Shown piece by piece: positions 17,388 through 25,375 of a DNA stretch of 48,541 bases; position 1 is the stretch's first letter, and every line of letters starts with the position of its first letter. The position numbers were made by a program, and so were the translations under genes. Below the pieces are notes generated by a model that worked only from the letters and a program-made list of their open reading frames with translations, had not been told where the DNA came from and ran no database searches. This DNA comes from Chloroflexota bacterium (GTDB taxonomy: Bacteria; Chloroflexota; Ktedonobacteria; Ktedonobacterales; JACDGC01): assembly GCA_021778805.1 (NCBI GenBank), contig JAJYBV010000003.1, forward strand, positions 1 to 48,541, given 5' to 3'.

Positions 17388-18254
17388 TTATTTTTTATCA
17401 TGGACCGAGCATTTTATGTCACAATCACCGGATTCGGCTGATTGTGGCGGATCTTTGCGTTTTAAAGGCACGGAGATGATAACGCCGCTTTCAAGCTGCA
17501 CATCGATGCTATATTTCGGCACATTTTGCGCAACCACTTTCCCTGCGCCATCCGAAGTAATAAACTCTTCACCAACATCCGGCATTGATTCTTTTGCTTC
17601 GATATATGTATCGTTTTCAAACGCCAAGCAGCACATAAGCCGGCCGCATACGCCTGATATTTTCGTGGGATTCAAGGGAAGCGACTGTTCTTTTGCCATT
17701 TTAATGGAAACCGCGCCAAAATCTGCCAGCCAGGTAGAACAACAAAGCTGCCGACCGCATGGCCCAAGCCCACCAAGCAATTTTGCGTGGTCGCGATACC
17801 CAATTTGGCGCAATTCTATTCTTGTGTGAAATTGCACCGCCAAGTCGCGCACCAACGCGCGAAAATCTACCCGGTCATCCGAATAAAAATAAAAAGTTAA
17901 GCGAGAGCCATCATAAGCGTATTCCGCTTCGATTAATTTCATTGGCAAATCGTGCTGCAGAACTTTTTCATTACAGCTCTGCAGCGAACTACGTTCCCGG
18001 GATTTGTACTCCAGCATTTGCCGCAGATCGTCATCACTCGCAACAGAATAAATCGGTTTCAGCGGTTCTTCAAGCTCATTCAGCGCAATTTGCTTCGGAG
18101 CAATTACAACCCTGGCTGCTTCTTTTCCGCGCGGGGTTTCAACAATAACATATTGCGAAACACGTACATTTGGGTAATGAGAAGCGTCAAAAAAATAGAG
18201 TTTCCCGGCGCGACGAAAACGGACACCTACAACAATCGGCGTTTGTTCATTCAT
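17388..18254 (-). CDS. ricT: PSP1-domain protein, RicT/YaaT-like
   Basis: 288 residues with the PSP1 domain in the C-terminal half. The signature cysteines are present in GPCGRQLCC (Cys166, 171, 172) and GVCGRLMCC (Cys203, 208, 209), with GYRDHAKLLGGLG just before. In Bacillus the RicT/RicA/RicF complex carries iron-sulfur clusters and affects RNase Y-dependent mRNA processing, competence and sporulation; RicA/RicF are not seen here. The gene starts 15 bases after the ANTAR regulator stop, so it is likely co-transcribed with it. The acidic, Cys-containing C-terminal tail (about 270-288) is extra. Confidence 0.9.
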   Translation of the reverse strand: MNEQTPIVVGVRFRRAGKLYFFDASHYPNVRVSQYVIVETPRGKEAARVVIAPKQIALNELEEPLKPIYSVASDDDLRQMLEYKSRERSSLQSCNEKVLQHDLPMKLIEAEYAYDGSRLTFYFYSDDRVDFRALVRDLAVQFHTRIELRQIGYRDHAKLLGGLGPCGRQLCCSTWLADFGAVSIKMAKEQSLPLNPTKISGVCGRLMCCLAFENDTYIEAKESMPDVGEEFITSDGAGKVVAQNVPKYSIDVQLESGVIISVPLKRKDPPQSAESGDCDIKCSVHDKK

Positions 18255-18269
18255 GAAAACTGCCTGCGC

Positions 18270-18842
18270 CTATAAATCATTCGCAAGTAAAATAGCTTCG
18301 GCAACTTCACGCATACTTCGGCGCGAATTCATACTTGCCCGTTGTATTCTGCGGAAAGCTTCACTTTCGCTGAGGCCTTGTTTTTCCATGAGAATACCTT
18401 TGGCTTTTTCCACAACTTTACGGGTTTGCAGCTGATCCTCCAAATTATCGACTTTCTCTTCCAACTGCCGCAAATCATCGTAGCGGGTAAGAGAAATTTC
18501 AATTGCCGGCTTCAACTCACTTTGATTCCACGGCTTTACCAAATAATTTTGCACATGCGCGGCTTTTGCGCGTTCAATTAATTCCGGATTATTATAGGCT
18601 GTCAACAGTAACGTGGGGGCAAGTTTTTCTTTTGAAATAATCTCAGCGGCGGAAATTCCATCCATTTCCGGCATATTGATATCCAAAATCACCAGGTCCG
18701 GGTGCAGTTCACGCGCCATATTCACAGCGCTTACACCATCGCCAACATCTCCGACAACCAAAAATCCCAAGCGCGTCAGCTCTTCTTTCAAGTCCATGCG
18801 AATTAACGTTTCGTCTTCCGCAAGTAAAATGCGTTTTTGCAT
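18270..18842 (-). CDS. ANTAR-domain response regulator (RNA-binding antiterminator)
   Basis: 190 residues from the ATG at 18842, with AAGAGGG just upstream. The receiver domain (1-120) has the acidic pocket (AED at 9-11), phosphorylation site Asp54 in VILDINMP, Thr81 and Lys103. A coiled coil (about 122-142) joins it to the ANTAR domain (143-187; VEKAKGILMEKQGLSESEAF). ANTAR proteins bind paired RNA hairpins and prevent termination when phosphorylated. No sensor kinase is adjacent, so its input is unknown. It leads an operon with ricT, pairing an RNA-acting regulator with an RNA-processing factor. Confidence 0.92.
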   Translation of the reverse strand: MQKRILLAEDETLIRMDLKEELTRLGFLVVGDVGDGVSAVNMARELHPDLVILDINMPEMDGISAAEIISKEKLAPTLLLTAYNNPELIERAKAAHVQNYLVKPWNQSELKPAIEISLTRYDDLRQLEEKVDNLEDQLQTRKVVEKAKGILMEKQGLSESEAFRRIQRASMNSRRSMREVAEAILLANDL

Positions 18843-18882
18843 GATTTGCCCTCTTTTATGATGTACTCTGATTTCATGATAC

Positions 18883-18891
18883 ATTATAACA
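18883..18891 (-). promoter_or_regulatory. Extended -10 promoter for the ANTAR regulator
   Basis: On the minus strand TGTTATAAT reads as a TGn extension directly before a perfect TATAAT (18883-18888). No good -35 is seen, as usual for extended -10 promoters. It would give a leader of about 34 bases before the ATG at 18842. Confidence 0.5.
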
Positions 18892-19023
18892 TAAATCAAT
18901 TGATTGAGACATAATTTTTTATCAATACAATTATCCTTTGGCTTTTGCTTACCGCACTCACAGCAAATATCTAGAACAGCAAGCGCACCGGAAAATCTTG
19001 GAGCATCTAACAGTTGTACCCTG

Positions 19024-21252
19024 CTAATTTCCCTGCCAAGTATCGGTAATTGCGCCTTCACCGGAACACGGAACAGTATACGTTTGTGCGGGTCCGCTTT
19101 GCATGGTATACGTTCCATCGGCGTGTTCAATAAAATATTTGTATTGAATAGAAGCGCAAGCCGGCAAACTGGCCAATAAAAATTGCGTATTGCCGGTATC
19201 TGGCGTTACCAATGGGCCAATCGCTTTGGTAATAGATAAACTGTTATTGCCAAGTTCCGCAACATTGCCGGTGATATATACGTGGTCACTGTTCGATAAC
19301 GCCGGCAAGCCGTTTAGCGTAAAATTAACCGGAACCTGCGCCGCGCTGGCAACATTTACAGGATATGCGCTGCTGCACCCGGCAGAATTGCAAATTTTAG
19401 CTGTCGTAAGTCCGCCGGGAATCTGCGGGACGGTAACCGATACGGATTGAGCTGACCATTGCATGATTTTTGCGGAAACACCGCCGATTTGCACGGTTCC
19501 GGATGCGCCAAATCCTTGGCCGTCCAAAATCATCGTATCGCCGGGATGCGTCAGCTCTGGTGAAGCGCTTCCCAGCAGCGGAGTGTTGCCGGCCGGCGCC
19601 GTATATTGCCATACGGCTATTTCATTTGGCTGCAGCGTCAGCGCATTGATTGTTCCTTGCGAGCCAACTTGCAGCATGGATCCATTTTGCAGTCCGCCTA
19701 ACACATCCGCATAGGATCCGGCGGGCAGCACAGTTTGCAGATTGGTAAACGAATGCGCCGCGCTTGTGCTGCTGTTTACCGCCGTAACGACTACATTTTG
19801 GCCAAACTGTCGTTCAAATAAATAAACATCGTGAGTTATTTTTATCGGCGCATAATTTCCATACGCCAGCGCCGGATTGGCTCTGCGGAGCGCCGCAAGG
19901 CAGCTAATCAGGTGATACGCTTGGGTAGATGTTGAAAAGCCCGGCATCATCGGCCGATTATACGGATCTTCACCGCTATTGTTGTTGTTTACCAAATATT
20001 GCTCTGTGCCATAATACACAGTTGGAATACCCGGAATCGTCATCATGGCGGTCAGCGCTTCATTCAGCGAAGCGTGACTGCTATTAAGTGACAGGAATCG
20101 CGCCATATCATGATTATCGATAAAATTAGGCAGATCATTCGGCCACAAAAAGTCTTTGCTTTCCTGAAGCAGTGTCGTGTTTATTTCATTTGGTGAGCTT
20201 AACCCAATGCCATACACATCACGCAGCGCAGTATCCACCGGAAAGTTTAAAATCGCCATGCCGCTGGAATTGGCAAATTGCGCCGCTTCCGGATAGGTTA
20301 CAGCGCCTGTTCCTCCGGTCAGGTACCATTCTCCAACCAGATACGACGGCTTTTGCGCTTCAATAGCGTCACTTACTGTTTTCAGCCAGCCGCCGGTTGG
20401 TCCGGGCATGCTTTTCACTGAATCAAACCGAAAGCCATCGGCGCCATGCTGGGTAAATTGCAGAATAGCGCCTTTCAAATAAGCATTTACCGCGGGGTTT
20501 TCCTGAGCAAAATCTGCCAGATCCTCTAACGTTCCATATTCCTGCTGATAAAGGCTGTCGCTTTGTTGATTTTGTGTATGATGAAACCAACTATTGGGAT
20601 CGCTGTCATAGGAAGCTTGCAAAACCCCATTTTTATAAATCGCGCCATCAGCGCCGGTGTTGCGCGGATTCGAGTGATTTGCGGCAAAATCGATAATAAC
20701 TTGAATGCCATGCGCGTGCGCGGTTTGCGTCAACGTATCAAAATCGCTCCACGTTCCAAAATGCGGATCTATCTGGTAATCATCCTGCGCCCAATAGCCA
20801 TGATAACCTGCTTGATTTCCATACGCCGGCTGGGTAATATTTTCCACAATGGGAGTTATCCAAATTGCGGAAACACCCATTCCTGCAAGATAGGGAATTT
20901 TATCCGTAATGCCTTGTAAATCACCGCCCCAATATGCCTGCCAATTTTGGTGAGTGGAATCCATCGGCGCAGTATCACTGGCCGGAATCGATTTATTTGG
21001 CGCGCCTTCAAAAAAACGATCCACCATAATTTCATAAATCAATCCGGATTTTATATCAGCGGAGTTCAAAGGAGTTGTTTGCGGCAATGTGGCGCATGTT
21101 CCCAATGCAGCATTCGATTGCGCCGGTTTCGCGCTGCCATTGTTATATGTATAAATGGCTATAGGAATGCCTCCCGCAACCAACACGAACAGAACAATAA
21201 TCAGAATAAAGACCGATTTCCGAGAAAATTTTGTGGATGAGCGCGCAAACAT
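19024..21252 (-). CDS. Secreted/anchored GH13 alpha-amylase or CGTase-like enzyme with starch-binding domain
   Basis: 742 residues from the ATG at 21252 (AAAGGA seven bases upstream). An N-terminal hydrophobic stretch (about 14-38, FILIIVLFVLVAGGIPIAIY) is a signal peptide or anchor. The GH13 barrel shows IYEIMVDRFF, AANHSNP, the nucleophile Asp277 in GFRFDS, acid/base Glu308 in VGEWYL and Asp382 in NHDMARF. A TIG/IPT-like domain (about 555-635; TILDGQGFGASGTVQIGG-type pattern) and a C-terminal CBM20-like domain (about 638-742) follow. This A/B-C-IPT-CBM20 order is that of cyclodextrin glucanotransferases and related amylases, and hydrolysis versus cyclisation cannot be decided from sequence alone. 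It is the last gene of the maltodextrin operon and would act on starch outside the cell. Confidence 0.88.
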   Translation of the reverse strand: MFARSSTKFSRKSVFILIIVLFVLVAGGIPIAIYTYNNGSAKPAQSNAALGTCATLPQTTPLNSADIKSGLIYEIMVDRFFEGAPNKSIPASDTAPMDSTHQNWQAYWGGDLQGITDKIPYLAGMGVSAIWITPIVENITQPAYGNQAGYHGYWAQDDYQIDPHFGTWSDFDTLTQTAHAHGIQVIIDFAANHSNPRNTGADGAIYKNGVLQASYDSDPNSWFHHTQNQQSDSLYQQEYGTLEDLADFAQENPAVNAYLKGAILQFTQHGADGFRFDSVKSMPGPTGGWLKTVSDAIEAQKPSYLVGEWYLTGGTGAVTYPEAAQFANSSGMAILNFPVDTALRDVYGIGLSSPNEINTTLLQESKDFLWPNDLPNFIDNHDMARFLSLNSSHASLNEALTAMMTIPGIPTVYYGTEQYLVNNNNSGEDPYNRPMMPGFSTSTQAYHLISCLAALRRANPALAYGNYAPIKITHDVYLFERQFGQNVVVTAVNSSTSAAHSFTNLQTVLPAGSYADVLGGLQNGSMLQVGSQGTINALTLQPNEIAVWQYTAPAGNTPLLGSASPELTHPGDTMILDGQGFGASGTVQIGGVSAKIMQWSAQSVSVTVPQIPGGLTTAKICNSAGCSSAYPVNVASAAQVPVNFTLNGLPALSNSDHVYITGNVAELGNNSLSITKAIGPLVTPDTGNTQFLLASLPACASIQYKYFIEHADGTYTMQSGPAQTYTVPCSGEGAITDTWQGN

Positions 21253-21296
21253 AGCTATTTCCTTTTTCCTTAACAGATACAATGTCAATATGAAAA

Positions 21297-21327
21297 TGGA
21301 GCGTTTTCATGAATGGAAAGCGCTCCA
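21297..21327 (-). terminator. Hairpin between malG and the amylase gene
   Basis: TGGAGCG and CGCTCCA (7 bp) flank a further 4-bp TTTC/GAAA stem and, on the minus strand, are followed by TTTTC. It could be a weak terminator/attenuator that sets amylase expression, or a stabilising 3' end for the transport genes. The centre AAAGCGCT also resembles LacI-type operators, so a protein-binding role is possible. Confidence 0.4.
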
Positions 21328-21352
21328 AAACATTAATAAAGAGAATAGAAGA

Positions 21353-22312
21353 TTAACCTTTAACACTGCCAATCGTCAGCCCGGATTGCAAATAGCGCTG
21401 CAGCAGCAAAAAGATGATGACTAACGGCACGGTTACTAAAACAGACGCCGCCGCAAAATAGCCCCATGGTGTTGAATGATTGTTTGCCAGGCTAAATAAG
21501 CCAACGGTAACGGTTATGTTCGACTGATCTGCGTTTGGGGTAAGCACCAAATTTGCAAGCGCAAATTCATTAAATCCCCCAATAAAAGATATCAACGCGG
21601 TAGCTGCGATTGAAGGCGAGGCTAACGGCAGCATAATTTGCCAAAAAGTTCTGAACGGAGAAGCGCCATCAACATAGGCCGCCTCTTCCAATTCTTTCGG
21701 CAAAGTATCAAAATAGCCCTTAATATTCCAAGCGCCGAATATAATACTGCCCGCAGTATAGATGAGCAGCAGACCTTCAAGAGTGCCGGTTAAATGCAGC
21801 GATTGAAGAATTTGATAATACGCTGTTATAGCAAGCAGACCCGGAAAAGCCTGTAACGCCAGCAAAAATGTAAGTGTTGAAAGCCGCCCTTTGAACTTGA
21901 ACCGCGAAAGCGCATAAGCGCCTAATACGGAAATAATTAACCCCAAGAAGGTAGATCCGCCAACAAGCAGAGTAGTATTCAGAAGCCAATGCAAAAAGGA
22001 AGTCTGCCCCAAAATATATGTATAGTCCCCCAATGTAGGCGACTGCGGAAACAGCTGCAGTGTGGTTGTAATTAGCTGCTGTGTTGCGTTAAACGACGCC
22101 TGAAGCACATAATACAAAGGAAAAATCGCAAAAATCGTCATCCCGATTAAAAACAGATATTCCAGTGTTAATCCTATATTTCGTTTCATTTTATAGGACA
22201 AATCAACCGTTTGCGGAGCCGGCACAGCAGGAACCGCGCGGCTGGCGCTCATTGCAGGATTGATATTCTGCGCTGCGGATACAGCATTTTCCGGAATAGA
22301 TTGTTCGCTCAT
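21353..22312 (-). CDS. malG: Maltodextrin ABC transporter permease, MalG-like
   Basis: 319 residues. A Pro/Ala-rich cytoplasmic N-terminus (about 1-40) precedes six membrane segments. The ATPase-contact EAA loop is clear: EEAAYVDGASPFRTFWQIMLP (near residue 211). The family C-terminus RYLQSGLTIGSVKG is typical of MalG. Its start overlaps the malF stop by four bases (ATGA), so the two are translationally coupled. It forms the membrane channel with MalF; the ATPase is not encoded here and is presumably shared. Confidence 0.92.
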   Translation of the reverse strand: MSEQSIPENAVSAAQNINPAMSASRAVPAVPAPQTVDLSYKMKRNIGLTLEYLFLIGMTIFAIFPLYYVLQASFNATQQLITTTLQLFPQSPTLGDYTYILGQTSFLHWLLNTTLLVGGSTFLGLIISVLGAYALSRFKFKGRLSTLTFLLALQAFPGLLAITAYYQILQSLHLTGTLEGLLLIYTAGSIIFGAWNIKGYFDTLPKELEEAAYVDGASPFRTFWQIMLPLASPSIAATALISFIGGFNEFALANLVLTPNADQSNITVTVGLFSLANNHSTPWGYFAAASVLVTVPLVIIFLLLQRYLQSGLTIGSVKG

Positions 22313-23238
22313 TTTGCAGTTTCCTCTCTGTTAAATCCCGTCAGCCGGAACCCGGCAAGAATTGCAATCAGCAGCAAGATAAATACGATGATTGCCGTTG
22401 CAGCGGCTTTGCCATAGTTGGTAAACGCGCCGGTTGTAAAATAATTATAGAAGTACAGCATGACAAAATCAGTAGCGCCGGGCTTTGTAATATCGGTAAA
22501 CGGGCCGCCGGCAGTAATCAGCCACACCGTATTGAACATTTGGAAGGTAGTTATGCCGCTCATCACAGTGATAGGGGTAATTGCGGGAACCAGCAGCGGC
22601 AAAGTAACTTCGCGGAACCGCTGCCATGTTGAAGCGCCATCCACCTTAGCGGCGTCGTTTAATTCTTCAGGGATACTTTGCAATGCGCCAAGAATTACAA
22701 TCGTAAAAAACGGATAAGAAAGCCACAGATTTACAACAACTACCGCAATAAATGCGGGAATTGGGCTTCCCAGCCAGTTAACGCCAGCATTTACATTTTG
22801 AGTGAAATAGCGCAAAATGTTATTAAATGGACCAAAGTTATAATCAAATAAAAATTTCCAAATCAGCGCAGTAACAAAGGACGGCATCGCCCATGGAAGA
22901 ATAATCAGCGCGCGCCATATTTTCAAGCCGCGTATGCGCTTATCATTCAATATCATGGCGGTTAACATTCCAATGATTAAAAACGAGCCAATGCAAATTG
23001 CAACATACAGGAGTGTAAGCAAAACAACCGGAATTAAAGCTGTATTTGCCTCAGATAAAATGGACTGAAAATTTTTCAAGCCAACAAAATGATAGTTTTG
23101 CAAAAACTCATTAAAAGTATTCTCATTTGTAAGCGAGATATAGACAGTATAGGCTATAGGAAAAATATTAATCAAAGCAATAAACAGAAATGTGGGTAAC
23201 AAAAACAGCGCTATCGTTGGTTTTTTCACTTGAAGCAT
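22309..23238 (-). CDS. malF: Maltodextrin ABC transporter permease, MalF-like
   Basis: 309 residues from the ATG at 23238 (GGGAAGG eight bases upstream; an in-frame earlier start is less likely). It has six predicted membrane segments beginning IALFLLPTFLFIALINIFP and the EAA loop ELNDAAKVDGASTWQRFREV near residue 210. It is short compared with E. coli MalF, lacking the large periplasmic P2 loop, as is usual in monoderm-type sugar transporters. It lies between the binding protein and malG in the operon. Confidence 0.92.
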   Translation of the reverse strand: MLQVKKPTIALFLLPTFLFIALINIFPIAYTVYISLTNENTFNEFLQNYHFVGLKNFQSILSEANTALIPVVLLTLLYVAICIGSFLIIGMLTAMILNDKRIRGLKIWRALIILPWAMPSFVTALIWKFLFDYNFGPFNNILRYFTQNVNAGVNWLGSPIPAFIAVVVVNLWLSYPFFTIVILGALQSIPEELNDAAKVDGASTWQRFREVTLPLLVPAITPITVMSGITTFQMFNTVWLITAGGPFTDITKPGATDFVMLYFYNYFTTGAFTNYGKAAATAIIVFILLLIAILAGFRLTGFNREETAK

Positions 23239-23283
23239 ACAATTAGCCTTCCCTTCCGCAACGCGCAATAGCTACTACTGAAA

Positions 23284-23317
23284 TGCGCCAATGGCGGATA
23301 GCACCGCCATCAGCGCA
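23284..23317 (-). other. Strong hairpin between malE and malF
   Basis: ATGGCGG (23291-23297) pairs with CCGCCAT (23304-23310) across a 6-base loop, and TGCGC (23284-23288) pairs with GCGCA (23313-23317) outside a small internal loop. It lies about 50 bases after the malE stop with no T run. Such stems commonly protect the upstream binding-protein mRNA so that MalE is made in excess of the permeases; that role is inferred. Confidence 0.5.
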
Positions 23318-23366
23318 CACAAAACCTTTCAGAATTGCTACTGCAATCCTGGTTTGCTTGCGAAAC

Positions 23367-24632
23367 CTAGTTGCCAGAAATATTCTGCACACCTTTTTGA
23401 ATCAAAGACTGCGCCTGAGACATTGCCGCCGCAGGGGTTGTATTGCCCTGGAAGTCGGCGACTAACGCATTTGCCATCGGGGTCCAAACAGCAGACATAT
23501 ACGGAGTATTCGGGAAAGGAACACCGTTTTTGGTCTGCGCAAAGAATGCGCTGATGACGGCGTTTCCAGTAATCTGCGGATTATTGCCAGCGGCAAGATT
23601 CGCAGGAATTTCGCCGGTCGCTACGCACATAGTAACCTGATTAGATTCGTTGGTGAAGTATTTCATGAACGCTACATCTAACGGAACGTTGGTTGCCGTT
23701 TTTGTAACCATAAATGTTTTGCCGCCGACGAATGGAGAGATTGGTTTGTTGGTGCTGTCTACTGTGGGAAGAACCGCGAAGCCAACATTATTTGCGCCAA
23801 TTGCTTTAGCATACGTGTCATAAGCCCATGGGCCATCGATAGTGGCCGCAGCTTTGCCTTCGCTGAAAAGCGCAGAAGCTGTTTGGTTGTTCAAGCTCTT
23901 CGGAAGATACTGGTTGAAAGACTGCAAGAAAGTTGCCGCTTGTACACTGGCCGGGGAACCAATTTGCGTATTGCCCTGCCCATCGATGTACGAAGCGCCA
24001 TAAGCATAGAAGAATCCGGCATTGTAGTAAGCGTCGTTTGGCGGCCAAACAAGACCATAGTCGCCCGGATGCTGCTGCGCATAGGTTTGCTCAAATGTTA
24101 ACATCTGGCTGGTTGTGGTAGGAAGCTGGCTTGCGCTGACCATGCTTTTATTATAAAACATGGTAACAATCTCGGTAACTTCGGGAATGCCGTACACATG
24201 ATTGTTAAACTGCACTCCGGCCGCTGCGGGAGCGGTATACGTTTGTGCAAGCTGTGCGGCAGATTCATAGGAATCAATCGGCTGAATAACGCCTGCTGTC
24301 GCCAGCGTGCCGATATGGTCTACCGGAAACGCAACGATATCAGGAGCGTTTACACCGCTTTTTTCAGTGGTAATCAATTTATTATCGTCTAAGTTGACGG
24401 TAACCAAATTAATTTTAACATTGGGATACTGCTGCATGAAATTATTGACGATCTGTTGCTTTGCAGAGAGATATGCGCCAGTCCAGTCATCCCAAATAGT
24501 AATTGTGCCACTGTAATTCACCGATGTACCGGAACTGCCTGAAGTAGAGCTGCTGCCGCAGGCAGCCAGCAGCATAGCTGTTGCGGTAATAGCCACAACC
24601 ATGCTCAGCGCAAAGCGCTTTTTCGATAACAT
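23367..24632 (-). CDS. malE: Maltodextrin-binding lipoprotein, MalE-like
   Basis: 421 residues from the ATG at 24632, chosen because AGGAGG lies 9 bases upstream and the protein then starts with a lipoprotein signal MLSKKRFALSMVVAITATAM ending in the lipobox LAAC (Cys25). The mature part begins with a Ser/Gly linker and the sugar-binding SBP fold (GTITIWDDWTGAYLSAKQQ, DGPWAYDTY, GGKTFMV). It would be lipid-anchored outside the membrane and deliver maltodextrins to MalFG. It is first of the transport genes, directly after marR. Confidence 0.92.
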   Translation of the reverse strand: MLSKKRFALSMVVAITATAMLLAACGSSSTSGSSGTSVNYSGTITIWDDWTGAYLSAKQQIVNNFMQQYPNVKINLVTVNLDDNKLITTEKSGVNAPDIVAFPVDHIGTLATAGVIQPIDSYESAAQLAQTYTAPAAAGVQFNNHVYGIPEVTEIVTMFYNKSMVSASQLPTTTSQMLTFEQTYAQQHPGDYGLVWPPNDAYYNAGFFYAYGASYIDGQGNTQIGSPASVQAATFLQSFNQYLPKSLNNQTASALFSEGKAAATIDGPWAYDTYAKAIGANNVGFAVLPTVDSTNKPISPFVGGKTFMVTKTATNVPLDVAFMKYFTNESNQVTMCVATGEIPANLAAGNNPQITGNAVISAFFAQTKNGVPFPNTPYMSAVWTPMANALVADFQGNTTPAAAMSQAQSLIQKGVQNISGN

Positions 24633-24689
24633 AGAATTCGTCCTCCTCATAGTGCGCAAAGCAAAATTCGCGCAGAACTTCACTTTGCA

Positions 24690-24709
24690 AGAGCTTGTCA
24701 TAAAGCTCT
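24690..24709 (-). other. Hairpin between marR and malE
   Basis: AGAGCTT and AAGCTCT form a 7-bp stem with a 6-base loop in the 108-base gap between marR and malE, without a T run. It may separate or stabilise the marR and malE parts of the transcript; function is unknown. Confidence 0.35.
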
Positions 24710-24740
24710 GGGTTTCCTCAAAAACGTGGGTTATGAACAA

Positions 24741-25223
24741 TTAATCTGTTGAAACGTGCACAGAATGTTCACTGCTAAGATATTCATCCAAATTCCCAGA
24801 AATTGTTTGCAGCATCACAAAAAATCTTTTCAGCTCTTTTTGCGGCAAGCTGCTAAACATATTATGAATATGAGAATTATGCCTCTGCAGAATATAATCG
24901 CGAACTTTCCGGCCTTCAGGAGTAAGGGTCAGCAAAAACACTCTGCGATCGTGCGCGGCGGTAGTACGGCGTACATAATGCGCCGCTTCCAGCCGATCTA
25001 CAATTGCGGTTACATTGCTTTTGTCGGTTAAAAGCACTTTGCTTAAATCCACCATTGAAAGGCCGCTTTGTTCATCAAGATGATACAGCGCCCAAAATTG
25101 TCGTGTATTCAGCCCATACTCGTTAAAGAATTGCCGATCGCTGTCATCAAATTGGAGGAAGAGTTTTGTGAGGAGATGATAGATCTCTTGTTCAGATTGT
25201 TGTATATCTTGAACGTTATCCAT
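24741..25223 (-). CDS. MarR-family transcriptional regulator of the maltodextrin locus
   Basis: 160 residues from the ATG at 25223 (GGGAG ten bases upstream; an earlier in-frame Met lacks a ribosome site). The winged helix is clear: recognition region LSMVDLSKVLLTDKSNVTAIVDRL (about 56-78) and wing with HDRRVFLLTLTPEG (91-104). Long helices at both ends form the dimer. It is transcribed from a promoter overlapped by an inverted repeat and is followed by malE, suggesting autoregulation and control of the transport operon. A MarR rather than LacI-type regulator for maltodextrin genes is not the usual arrangement. Confidence 0.9.
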   Translation of the reverse strand: MDNVQDIQQSEQEIYHLLTKLFLQFDDSDRQFFNEYGLNTRQFWALYHLDEQSGLSMVDLSKVLLTDKSNVTAIVDRLEAAHYVRRTTAAHDRRVFLLTLTPEGRKVRDYILQRHNSHIHNMFSSLPQKELKRFFVMLQTISGNLDEYLSSEHSVHVSTD

Positions 25224-25340
25224 TAATTGGTTTCTCCCTTCCCCGGAAGTATTTTTTGCTCTTCTTCGAGATTGCCCGAACACATTATTAAAACACTGCT
25301 GCGGCATCGCTGTTCATTACCATGTTTTCGCGCTACAAGT

Positions 25341-25369
25341 AGTATAACCTAAAATAGTTGTAAAGTCAA
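25341..25369 (-). promoter_or_regulatory. Sigma70 promoter of marR
   Basis: On the minus strand TTGACT (25364-25369) and TATACT (25341-25346) are 17 bases apart, 5 of 6 matches each. Start of transcription would be near 25334, giving a leader of about 110 bases before marR. Confidence 0.65.
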
Positions 25370-25375
25370 CTGTTT
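25352..25375. promoter_or_regulatory. Putative MarR operator on the marR promoter
   Basis: AGTTG (25356-25360) and CAACT (25367-25371) form an inverted repeat lying over the -35 box. Read on the minus strand the site is AACAGTTGA-CTT-TACAACTAT; the same two 9-base words occur at 27331-27354. Binding there would block transcription, consistent with autorepression. Confidence 0.5.

Noticed and set aside
19009-19018. AACAGTTGTA resembling the putative MarR operator
   Set aside because: It lies just past the 3' end of the amylase gene, far from its start; without a promoter nearby it is more likely chance.
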